Positions 1-5,686 of a stretch of DNA of 5,686 nucleotides are shown here, piece after piece. The first letter of the stretch is position 1. Every line of letters begins with the position of its first letter. The position numbers and the translations under genes are program-made. The DNA comes from Thermodesulfobacteriota bacterium (lineage in GTDB: Bacteria > Desulfobacterota > DSM-4660 > Desulfatiglandales > HGW-15). Location: contig JALOPA010000174.1 of NCBI GenBank assembly GCA_025454125.1, positions 1-5,686 on the forward strand, in the 5' to 3' direction. The notes beneath the pieces are model-generated. The model was not told where the DNA came from. It searched no databases and saw nothing but the letters and a program-made list of their open reading frames with translations.

Positions 1-809
1 CGGAAAATCGTGCGCATGGGAATCATGAGAGTGAGCACCATAGCAAGACCCGAGTGAATGGCGCCTGCCACGAAGTAAGGGGCGAAGATGGTGCTGTGCC
101 AGCCGGGCACGATTCCAAGCGCGAAATCCCAGGAGACCACGCTGTGAACGGAAATGACCAGGGGAGTGGCGAGGGCTGCGAAGAAGAGATAGGCCCTTGT
201 GTAGTGGCGCCATTCTTCGAAGCGGCCTGTCCATCCCAGGGACAGGATGTGAAAGATCTTTTTCCGAAGACCTGTGGCGCGGTCCCGCACAATGGCCAGG
301 TCGGGCAGCATGCCTGTGTACCAGAAGAGGGAACTCACCATCAGGTAGGTGCTGATGGCGATCACATCGAAGACAAGAGGCGACTGAAAATTAGGCCAAA
401 GGGTTCTCTCGTTGGGGTAGGGAAGGATGTAATAGACCATCCAGATGCGGCCCAGGTGGATGAAGGGAAAGAGCCCTGCCACGCACACCGCGAAAACGGT
501 CATGGTTTCGGCTGCACGGGCAATGGGGTTTCGCCACCCGGCCCTGAAGAGGTGAAGGATGGCCGAGATGAGGGTCCCCGAATGGGCAATACCGACCCAG
601 AAGACGAAGTTGATCAGGTAGGTTCCCCAGGCCACAGGGATGTTCTGGCCGCCCACGCCGATGCCCACGCCGATCTGGTAGGCCCAGCAGGCGGCTCCAA
701 GCAGGATCCCGAAAAACATCAGGACAATGACAGCCCAGTATCGGAGAGAGGCAGGACGCAGGGTGTCCAGCACGGTTTGATCAATCTGGCTGTAAGTCAG
801 TCCTGGCAT
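1..809 (-). CDS. actC: NrfD/ActC-type quinone-binding membrane subunit (3' part cut off by window edge)
   Basis: Integral membrane subunit of an alternative-complex-III-like enzyme, expected to bind quinol or quinone near the outer face and exchange electrons with the iron-sulfur protein encoded just before it. Only the first 269 codons are present; the frame stays open to base 1. ActC proteins are, from memory, about 450-490 residues with ten helices, so a little over half is visible. Six hydrophobic segments can be read at roughly residues 22-44, 60-85, 100-125, 142-168, 205-228 and 240-262. Family-typical stretches include [20 protein letters not shown] (66-85), [20 protein letters not shown] (112-131, with H118 and R121), [15 protein letters not shown] (141-155), [10 protein letters not shown] (221-230) and [19 protein letters not shown] (243-261). 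These favour ActC over PsrC or DmsC anchors. The ATG follows the B-subunit stop codon by 3 nt, and AGGAG lies 9 nt before it, so translation is probably coupled. A DUF3341 (ActD) gene would be expected next, outside the window. Confidence 0.92.
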   Translation of the reverse strand, partial: MPGLTYSQIDQTVLDTLRPASLRYWAVIVLMFFGILLGAACWAYQIGVGIGVGGQNIPVAWGTYLINFVFWVGIAHSGTLISAILHLFRAGWRNPIARAAETMTVFAVCVAGLFPFIHLGRIWMVYYILPYPNERTLWPNFQSPLVFDVIAISTYLMVSSLFWYTGMLPDLAIVRDRATGLRKKIFHILSLGWTGRFEEWRHYTRAYLFFAALATPLVISVHSVVSWDFALGIVPGWHSTIFAPYFVAGAIHSGLAMVLTLMIPMRTIF

Positions 810-812
810 CCG

Positions 813-3764
813 TCAGATCTCCTGAACCACCTTCTTGAGGTAGAAGACCGCGGGCTTGGTGTTCAGATATCCCAGGACCTGATAGGCTCTCGGGTCTTCC
901 ACCAGTTGTCGCACGCGGCTCTTCCTGTCCATGAGGTTTCCGAAAACGAGAGCGCCCGTAGGGCAGGTCTGAACACAAGCGGGCTGGACCTCTCCGTCGC
1001 GAATTTCTCTGTTCTCATCTTTTGCCCTTCCATGACTTTCCTTGATCCTCTGGACGCAGAAGGAGCACTTCTCCATCACGCCTTTGCTTCGTACCGTCAC
1101 ATCCGGATTGAGCTGAAGGTTGAGGGGCTTGGGCCACTTCCAGTCGAACCAGTTGAAGCGCCGCACCTTGTAAGGGCAGTTCTGGGAGCAGAAGCGAGTG
1201 CCGATGCAGCGGTTGTAGATCTGGTTGTTGAGACCCTCCTTGGAGTGATGGGGCGCATACACAGGGCAGACGGACTCGCAGGGCGCATTGTCGCAGTGCT
1301 GGCAGAGCATGGGGAGAAAGGTGATCTTTTTCATCGTCTCTTCGTCGAGGTACCGCTCGATGGAAAGCCAGGCCATTTCTCTGCCCTCGCGGATTCTGTC
1401 GGGGCCGACAATGCCGACGTTGTTTTCGGCGTAGCAGCCTGCGGCGCAGGCGTTGCATCCGATGCACCGGTCAAGGTCCACGACCATGGCCCACCGGTAG
1501 GTGTGGTGGTCGTGGGGCGGATAGACATCCCGCTTCTTGTCGTATCCTTCAGGGAGGGGGAGCACAAGGGGGAAATCCCACATGCCGAGCCCCTTTTTCT
1601 CTTCCCTTTTTCCTTTGCCCAGTTCCGCTATCGCGATCGAGAGGGCAATCTTCCTTCCGTGCTGCACCTTGCTGCCGTCCGTGTGAGAGAATGGAATAGA
1701 GCGGCCGGTGCGCCGAAGGAGACTTAGGGTTGCAGAGAAGATAGGCGAACCCGTGAGAGGTTCGGTCTCAGGCGGGAGAAGCCTCACAGGGTTTGTGCCC
1801 ACACCTTCGGCGTAGCGGCCGAACATCTCGTGGCCCTGTCCCAGGCTCATGACGAGAACCCCGGGCCTGACCCCCTCCGTCCCATAGACAGGAGCTTCCA
1901 TCGTCCCCCATGGGGACTTGAATTCCGCAACATCCCCCTCCTTGAGACCTCGTTCACGCAGGGTCTGCGGGTGGATGGAGACGGGCGACTGCCATGCGAC
2001 CTTGGTCAGGGGGTCAGGAATCTCGCACAGCCAGGGAAGGTTGGCTCCTCTGCCGTCAAAGAAGCGGAGCGAAGGAGCTGCAAGGAAGGTGAGGTCTGCG
2101 GCTCCTGTCAGCGACAAGCCCCTGAGAGCACTTCTTACCTCGCTCCCCGAAATCCATTCAGGGTCGGGTGCGGCCGAGGATGGCCTGTCGAACAGGCCTC
2201 CTTGCCTGAGCAGGTTCACCCAGCCGGCCCGATCCTTGATGAGCCCGGAGGAGGAAAGCTGCATGGAGAGGTATTCCTGAAAATGCTTTGCAGGGCTCGT
2301 TTCACCGAGAGCGAGTTTCAAAAAGAGATCGCCGATGGAAGGCGAGTCAGTGATCCCTGCCATTGTCGGTTGCACCATGGAAACAATGTCCGTAGCGCCG
2401 CTGTATTCATCCCAGGTTTCCAAAGGCAGTCGGACAGGAAAAATCAGGTCCGCGAGCTGCGCACTCTCGTCCATGAAGTTGCTGAAACTGACGGCAAAGA
2501 GAGAATCCTGTTTCATCACTTGTTCTGCGCCACCTGAGGGAGGGAGTGAAAACACAGGATTCACATTGTTCAGCAGGAGCACGCCTTCCCCTTGTTTGCC
2601 GAGCGTCTCAAAAAGGGCGGCAACCTCGGATCGCTTTGCCGCCGTTTCCACCCAATGCCTGCGCCGGAAGTCCAGGAGCGCCAGGCTGGGATCAAGAAGC
2701 GCATTGAGCAGGTTTGCGGTCATGTTCACAAGCAGGCTGTTTGCTCCCAGGGCACCGGTTCCTGTGCCGAGAATGAGGGGTTTGCGCGCCTGCCGGAGAC
2801 GAGCGACCAGCTTCCCGTAGAGATTGAGGTCAACACAGGAAAGATCAGCGACCTTTTCTCTGGTGAAAGGAGCCGTGATATCCTGCAGGGCATCGATCAA
2901 GTCATAGGGGAGACTCGTCTTTGCCCCGGACTGCAAGGCTTCCCTGATCAATCCGAGGCCTATGACGGCTTCCGTGTCGGGATTGCAAGACAGCCAGAGA
3001 TCGGCGTTGGCGCACGTGAGAGATTGGTAGGGACCGATGTGAGCAAAAAAACCCTTGTTTCCCTGGTTGACCGCATGCATCTGCTTAAACTTCCGGCCGT
3101 ACTCCACAGGAGACAACCATGTCTCCAGAAAATCCGCGCCAAAGGAGAGCAGAAAGTCGGCCTCCTCCATCCTGTAAGAGGGGAGCCCGTCCGTGCCAAA
3201 GACCTTTTGGTTGGCCGTTTTCAACGGTTCGTAGGCTAAGGGCTCAAACACCAAGGGAGCCTGCGATTTCCACTTCCGCAGAGCCTCCTGGAAAAGGCTT
3301 GAGAGGCTTTTTCCCACAACCTCTGTGAGCATGTGGACCCTGTTTTCACCCTTTTGAACCGCCTCATCGATCTTCTCCTTCAGAAGTGCTTCGGCCTCCT
3401 GAAAAGAGAGAGCCTGCCATCCATCCTTCTGTTTGAGCAGCGGCCTCCGGATTCTGTCAGGGAGGTAAACGCCCTGCACAGCGGCCTGCCCCCTGAGGCA
3501 GAGTCTGCCCTGGTTGATGGGATGCAGCGGATTTCCTTCGACCTTGATCACTCTGCCTTCTTTGTTCTTGGCCAGGATTCCGCAGCCTGCAGGGCATTCG
3601 CGGCAGGTCGAGGCGTACCATGTGGCCTTGCCGTCCACCATGTCCTCAGGAGCCTGCACATAGGCGTAGAGATTTTTTTCGGACCGGGAAGAACATCCCG
3701 GCGCGAAAGCGAGACTTCCGATTCCGAGGATCTTGATGAAATGTCGTCGGCTCAGATCGACCAT
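813..3764 (-). CDS. actB: ActB-like fusion: Tat-exported molybdopterin-oxidoreductase-like domain plus four-cluster iron-sulfur domain
   Basis: 983-residue electron-transfer subunit of an alternative-complex-III-like enzyme, predicted on the outer side of the inner membrane. Domains in order: twin-arginine signal SRRHFIK (5-11) with a hydrophobic stretch ending in APGC (C24, possible lipid anchor); cluster motif C54-x2-C57-x3-C61-x27-C89; molybdopterin-oxidoreductase fold with ADFLLSFGADFLETWLSPV (202-220), NPVFSLP (402-408) and DESAQLADLIFP (432-443); dinucleotide-binding-like barrel about 588-690 (GQGHEMFGRYAEG); and a ferredoxin domain about 755-950. The ferredoxin cysteines are 767/770/773/777, 821/824/829/833, 853/T856/859/863 and 900/903/930/934. 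Thr856 replaces one cysteine, which predicts three [4Fe-4S] clusters and one [3Fe-4S], as in known ActB. Relatives with this fused layout are known not to carry molybdenum, and no obvious Mo ligand is seen; cofactor absence here is inferred. The start at 3764 is chosen because the Tat motif follows directly; the frame is open to 3929 but would run through the repeat. The ribosome site is weak (AAGAG 8 nt, or AAGGTG 14 nt, upstream). QrcB/QrcC-like or polysulfide-reductase-like roles are less likely. Confidence 0.9.
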   Translation of the reverse strand: MVDLSRRHFIKILGIGSLAFAPGCSSRSEKNLYAYVQAPEDMVDGKATWYASTCRECPAGCGILAKNKEGRVIKVEGNPLHPINQGRLCLRGQAAVQGVYLPDRIRRPLLKQKDGWQALSFQEAEALLKEKIDEAVQKGENRVHMLTEVVGKSLSSLFQEALRKWKSQAPLVFEPLAYEPLKTANQKVFGTDGLPSYRMEEADFLLSFGADFLETWLSPVEYGRKFKQMHAVNQGNKGFFAHIGPYQSLTCANADLWLSCNPDTEAVIGLGLIREALQSGAKTSLPYDLIDALQDITAPFTREKVADLSCVDLNLYGKLVARLRQARKPLILGTGTGALGANSLLVNMTANLLNALLDPSLALLDFRRRHWVETAAKRSEVAALFETLGKQGEGVLLLNNVNPVFSLPPSGGAEQVMKQDSLFAVSFSNFMDESAQLADLIFPVRLPLETWDEYSGATDIVSMVQPTMAGITDSPSIGDLFLKLALGETSPAKHFQEYLSMQLSSSGLIKDRAGWVNLLRQGGLFDRPSSAAPDPEWISGSEVRSALRGLSLTGAADLTFLAAPSLRFFDGRGANLPWLCEIPDPLTKVAWQSPVSIHPQTLRERGLKEGDVAEFKSPWGTMEAPVYGTEGVRPGVLVMSLGQGHEMFGRYAEGVGTNPVRLLPPETEPLTGSPIFSATLSLLRRTGRSIPFSHTDGSKVQHGRKIALSIAIAELGKGKREEKKGLGMWDFPLVLPLPEGYDKKRDVYPPHDHHTYRWAMVVDLDRCIGCNACAAGCYAENNVGIVGPDRIREGREMAWLSIERYLDEETMKKITFLPMLCQHCDNAPCESVCPVYAPHHSKEGLNNQIYNRCIGTRFCSQNCPYKVRRFNWFDWKWPKPLNLQLNPDVTVRSKGVMEKCSFCVQRIKESHGRAKDENREIRDGEVQPACVQTCPTGALVFGNLMDRKSRVRQLVEDPRAYQVLGYLNTKPAVFYLKKVVQEI
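819..823 (-). promoter_or_regulatory. Ribosome binding site of the actC-like gene
   Basis: AGGAG on the minus strand lies in the last codons of the B-subunit gene, 9 nt before the ATG at 809. With only 3 nt between the TGA and the ATG, this supports translational coupling of the two subunits and confirms the start of the membrane subunit. Confidence 0.75.
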
Positions 3765-3787
3765 GAGGAATGCTCTTGCACCTTGTA

Positions 3788-3813
3788 AGACGGATTCGGA
3801 ATAGAATCCGTTT
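3788..3813. repeat. Short palindrome upstream of the ActB-like gene
   Basis: An 8-bp perfect inverted repeat, ACGGATTC (3790-3797) and GAATCCGT (3804-3811), with a 6-nt spacer; it extends to 10 bp (3788-3797 with 3804-3813) if one G-T pair is allowed. It lies 23 nt upstream of the ATG at 3764 and abuts the left end of the larger repeat element. It has no run of T after the stem on either strand, so it does not look like an intrinsic terminator. It could be an operator, an RNA stem near the start of translation, or part of the adjoining repeat. Confidence 0.5.
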
Positions 3814-3925
3814 GTCACTCCCGCACCCGTCCTCCGTCCCGCAGGTAGCGGGACTACGGAGGATGGACAGGCGGAAGACCAGAAAAATCGGAAAATACCG
3901 GATTCCCGCCTCTGCGGGAATGACA
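3813..3925. repeat. Palindromic intergenic repeat element (REP/MITE-like), about 113 bp
   Basis: The ends form imperfect inverted repeats: TGTCACTCCCGCA (3813-3825) and TGCGGGAATGACA (3913-3925) match in 12 of 13 positions. The right end carries a perfect 8-bp hairpin, ATTCCCGC (3902-3909) with GCGGGAAT (3914-3921) around a CTCT loop. The centre holds a larger stem: 3827-3837 pairs with 3856-3866 (one G-T pair), continuing after a 3-nt bulge with CCCGC (3838-3842) and GCGGG (3848-3852). It fills most of the 195-bp gap between the cytochrome b5 and ActB-like genes. The motif around GGCGGGAATCC is, from memory, typical of dispersed non-coding repeats found in many copies in some proteobacterial genomes; copy number cannot be seen here. 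It may form a strong RNA hairpin in the operon transcript and affect expression between the genes. Confidence 0.75.
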
Positions 3926-3959
3926 GCAAAGAGGTTGCGGAGTTCTTTTCAGTAACCTG

Positions 3960-4679
3960 CTAATCTTTTTCTATTGGGAACGTCAGCATGGCTCCGTACC
4001 AGCCAATGACCGTCACTATTCCAGCGAGAGAGAGAATCAGGATCACGTAAGGGATCGTGATGGTTCCAAGGCACGTGAGAATATCCGGGACGATCACGTG
4101 CCACACAAAGGCTGCGACTTGAACGGCGAAGAGCAGAAAAGAAAGCCGCATCTTGATCGTCACTGGCCTGTTGGGTTTCGCCATGTAGTTGAGCCACCAG
4201 GTGTAAAATCCCGTGACAATGGCCACAGGCGTAAAGAGAAGCCCTCCTCCAAGACAATGAAAGGCGGTCGTGTCAAACCCTTTGTGCTCGGTAAGAAGAA
4301 AGAGGACCGTAAACCCTGCTGTCGCGATCATGAACACGATGGGAAAGTGAATGACCATGGGGTGGGGATGGCGCCGGAGCATGGGGAAACGCGACAGAAG
4401 CCAGTTCAGGGAAGCCGGAAGTTTCCTTTCGGTAGCCGGGTCTTTTTTGAGAACACCCACCTGAGGATACCGGTCGAGCACCTCCAGCTTGTGCGGGGCG
4501 GCCTGGATCTCCGTGGTGAGGTCCTTGCCTGCATGATGGCGCTTCATGTGAATCCCGCCCTTCCACAGCTTGCTGTCTGTCACATCAATCACCTTGCCGC
4601 CGTGAGCGATATAGACCGGCTTTCCGTCTTGACCGTTGAACTGAGCCAGTTCTTCAGGGCTGAACTCTTTGATTGCCAT
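3960..4679 (-). CDS. Cytochrome-b5-like domain fused to DUF2231 membrane domain
   Basis: 239-residue membrane protein, probably a b-haem electron carrier. Residues 1-75 resemble the small bacterial haem/steroid-binding family related to cytochrome b5: KPVYIAHGGKVIDVTDSKLW (20-39), GIHMKRHHAGKDLT (42-55) and AAPHKLEVLDRYPQVG (60-75). By analogy with cytochrome b5, H44 (or H48/H49) and H63 are candidate haem ligands. Residues about 104-235 form a DUF2231-type four-helix domain opening with HPHPMVIHFPIVF (104-116); helices lie near 108-129, 140-162, 178-197 and 206-232. H106, H111, H141 and H194 sit in or beside helices and could ligate additional haem, which is an inference. There is no signal peptide and no CxxCH motif, so the N-terminal domain may be cytoplasmic. 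The start at 4679 is preferred over an in-frame ATG at 4736, which lies inside the preceding gene, because AGGGGA precedes it by 9 nt. It begins 14 nt after the prenyltransferase stop and occupies the place where ActA would normally precede ActB. Confidence 0.85.
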   Translation of the reverse strand: MAIKEFSPEELAQFNGQDGKPVYIAHGGKVIDVTDSKLWKGGIHMKRHHAGKDLTTEIQAAPHKLEVLDRYPQVGVLKKDPATERKLPASLNWLLSRFPMLRRHPHPMVIHFPIVFMIATAGFTVLFLLTEHKGFDTTAFHCLGGGLLFTPVAIVTGFYTWWLNYMAKPNRPVTIKMRLSFLLFAVQVAAFVWHVIVPDILTCLGTITIPYVILILSLAGIVTVIGWYGAMLTFPIEKD

Positions 4680-4687
4680 TTCTTTCT

Positions 4688-4693
4688 TCCCCT
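4688..4693 (-). promoter_or_regulatory. Ribosome binding site of the cytochrome-b5/DUF2231 gene
   Basis: AGGGGA on the minus strand sits 9 nt (from the last G) before the ATG at 4679, immediately after the UbiA stop codon TAG (4696-4694). It decides between this ATG and the upstream in-frame ATG at 4736, which lies within the prenyltransferase coding region. Confidence 0.75.
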
Positions 4694-5641
4694 CTAATGT
4701 TGAATCAGGATTCCGATCGTGACCAGGATGAGGCAAGCCAAAGGATAATAACTTGCCCTCTTGAACAGAGTCAATGCATCCTGACGCTCCCGGGTTCTGT
4801 AAAGTCGATAGGCCGGCCGCAAGAGCAGCACAATGCCGATGGCCAAGCCGACGGCTAAACTGAGGAGAGCCGGGCCTGGGATCGACACGGCGAGGAGCAG
4901 CAGGCTCAGGCTCACGGCGAGGACGAGGGACCCAAGGACAATGGCGCTGGCTATGGCTGCGCCGTATTGGACCAGCATGGTCCTGGCCCGAAGGTTTCGG
5001 TCTTCTTCGATCTCAGCCCAGTCATTGGGAATATTCTGTCCGCCGATTTCCCAAAAAAAGAGCCAGAAGAAGAGAAGAACCAGAAAGGAAAAAGAAGGGT
5101 CGCGATCCACGGCGAAGACGCCGGCCACAGGCCCGCAGTTCTTCACCACCCCGCTGACGAGGTTGCGGAAAGGGGTGACCTGCCACATCAGGCAGTAGAC
5201 GACTTCAAGCGCGCACCCTGCCAGAAAGATCAGGACGCAAACAGGGTTGAGAAGGACGGCGCCGAAAAGCGCCACCACAGACCATGCAGCGGCCCAGAGG
5301 AATCCTTCCCTGACGCTCAAAAAGCCTTGGGCAAGAGGGTGGCGGATAATGGCTGCGTCCAGGTAATTCCGTGAGTCCTGAAAGCCGCCGGACCGGAGCT
5401 TTTCCTTGTCCGTCCGATAATCGACCAGGTCATTGAGAGCGTAAACTGCTGTGTAGCCTGCAAAGGCGGTGATGAACCCTAAAACAATGGTCCCAATAGG
5501 CGGGAACTCCCCGAGCCACAGGAGCGCCGCAAGGCCCGGGGTGGCCATGTCCAGCAGGCCGTGGGGCGTTCTGGATAGGGCAAAAAGAAGTTTCAGCTTT
5601 GCAATTCCCCTGGGTCGGTTGTCTGAAACGGCGATGTTCAA
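4694..5641 (-). CDS. UbiA-family membrane prenyltransferase, substrate unknown
   Basis: 315-residue polytopic membrane enzyme of the UbiA superfamily, which transfers a polyprenyl chain from its diphosphate onto an aromatic or other acceptor. The first Asp-rich motif is NDLVDYRTD (70-78), matching NDxxDxxxD for Mg-diphosphate binding. The second is NDWAEIEED (206-214), with D207, E210 and D214 in the expected positions. The rest is rich in hydrophobic helices (for example 36-60, 114-131, 134-152, 184-200, 228-290), and the length is normal for the family. The sequence after the first motif does not look like the haem O synthase (CtaB/CyoE) signature, so a lipid or quinone type is more likely, but the acceptor cannot be read from sequence. 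The start is a TTG at 5641; an in-frame stop lies only 6 nt upstream (5650-5648), and the next in-frame Met (M32) would remove conserved N-terminal residues. GGGTGAAGG just before it may serve as ribosome site. It is co-directional with, and 14 nt from, the cytochrome b5 gene, which implies one transcript. Confidence 0.88.
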   Translation of the reverse strand: MNIAVSDNRPRGIAKLKLLFALSRTPHGLLDMATPGLAALLWLGEFPPIGTIVLGFITAFAGYTAVYALNDLVDYRTDKEKLRSGGFQDSRNYLDAAIIRHPLAQGFLSVREGFLWAAAWSVVALFGAVLLNPVCVLIFLAGCALEVVYCLMWQVTPFRNLVSGVVKNCGPVAGVFAVDRDPSFSFLVLLFFWLFFWEIGGQNIPNDWAEIEEDRNLRARTMLVQYGAAIASAIVLGSLVLAVSLSLLLLAVSIPGPALLSLAVGLAIGIVLLLRPAYRLYRTRERQDALTLFKRASYYPLACLILVTIGILIQH

Positions 5642-5686
5642 TGACCTTCACCCGTTTGGAAAGGTTTGAACGAAGCATGGAACCAA

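Noticed and set aside
54..1727. Long open frame (557 codons) on the plus strand opposite the actB/actC-like genes
   Set aside because: Its translation has no recognisable domain, and it is antisense to two strongly supported genes. Long antisense open frames are common in GC-rich coding sequence.
1830..3788. Several plus-strand open frames of 120-235 codons opposite the B-subunit gene
   Set aside because: Overlapping shadows of the ActB-like coding region with no family motifs or ribosome sites of note.
3765..3929. Upstream in-frame extension of the B-subunit gene (55 extra residues)
   Set aside because: It would be encoded by the repeat element and would bury the twin-arginine signal; the start at 3764 fits the Tat signal.
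3931..3959. Possible terminator after the cytochrome b5 gene (AGGTT/AACCT pairing)
   Set aside because: Only a 5-bp stem with a long loop and no T-run; not distinguishable from chance.
624..5040. Shared GGQNIP stretch in the NrfD-type protein (residues 53-58) and in the UbiA protein (residues 200-205)
   Set aside because: Intriguing for two quinone-related proteins, but the families are unrelated, the surrounding residues differ, and six residues can match by chance.
5430..5678. 82-codon minus-strand open frame overlapping the start of the UbiA gene, with an ATG start
   Set aside because: Arginine-, proline- and histidine-rich translation without motifs, out of frame with the well-supported prenyltransferase. 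I considered that its first codons might be the true UbiA start after a frameshift, but the family-like sequence already begins near residue 15 of the TTG-initiated frame.
5648..5686. Open frame of 12 codons from the window edge ending in TGA just before the UbiA start
   Set aside because: It could be the tail of an upstream gene, but 12 residues give no support for calling one.

Overview
The window is a bacterial operon fragment with all four recognisable genes on the minus strand, transcribed from high to low coordinates. In order of transcription: a UbiA-family membrane prenyltransferase (5641-4694); a membrane protein joining a cytochrome-b5-like domain to a DUF2231 domain (4679-3960); a 195-bp gap holding a palindrome-rich repeat element; a Tat-exported protein fusing a molybdopterin-oxidoreductase-like domain to a four-cluster iron-sulfur domain (3764-813); and the first 269 codons of an NrfD-family quinone-binding membrane subunit (809 to the window edge). 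The genes are tightly packed (14 nt and 3 nt gaps) except where the repeat lies.

The last two genes are recognisable as subunits B and C of alternative complex III (ACIII, Act), the membrane quinol:electron-acceptor oxidoreductase that functionally replaces cytochrome bc1. The fused B subunit has 15 of 16 ferredoxin-type cysteines, with Thr in place of one. This is the pattern expected for three [4Fe-4S] clusters plus one [3Fe-4S] cluster, and it is diagnostic of ActB-type proteins. The C subunit has the long family-typical stretches around the quinone pocket. In this model the C subunit exchanges electrons with the membrane quinone pool and passes them to the iron-sulfur clusters of B on the outer face.

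What is not textbook is the context. The classical ACIII order begins with the pentaheme cytochrome ActA directly before ActB. Here that place is taken by the cytochrome-b5/DUF2231 membrane protein and a UbiA prenyltransferase, and no CxxCH haem-c motif is seen in any gene of the window. In addition, the molybdopterin-like domain of B keeps an N-terminal four-cysteine cluster motif (C54, C57, C61, C89) which, from memory, the classical ActB proteins have lost. The locus may therefore encode a variant ACIII-like module with b-type haem in place of, or in addition to, c-type haem as electron partner, accompanied by a prenyl-lipid or quinone-modifying enzyme. ActA or other cytochromes may lie outside the window.

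The organism is probably a moderately GC-rich Gram-negative bacterium with a respiratory, possibly anaerobic, lifestyle. The gene combination and the dispersed repeat resemble what I recall from deltaproteobacterial (Desulfobacterota-like) and related genomes, but that placement is an inference and not firm.
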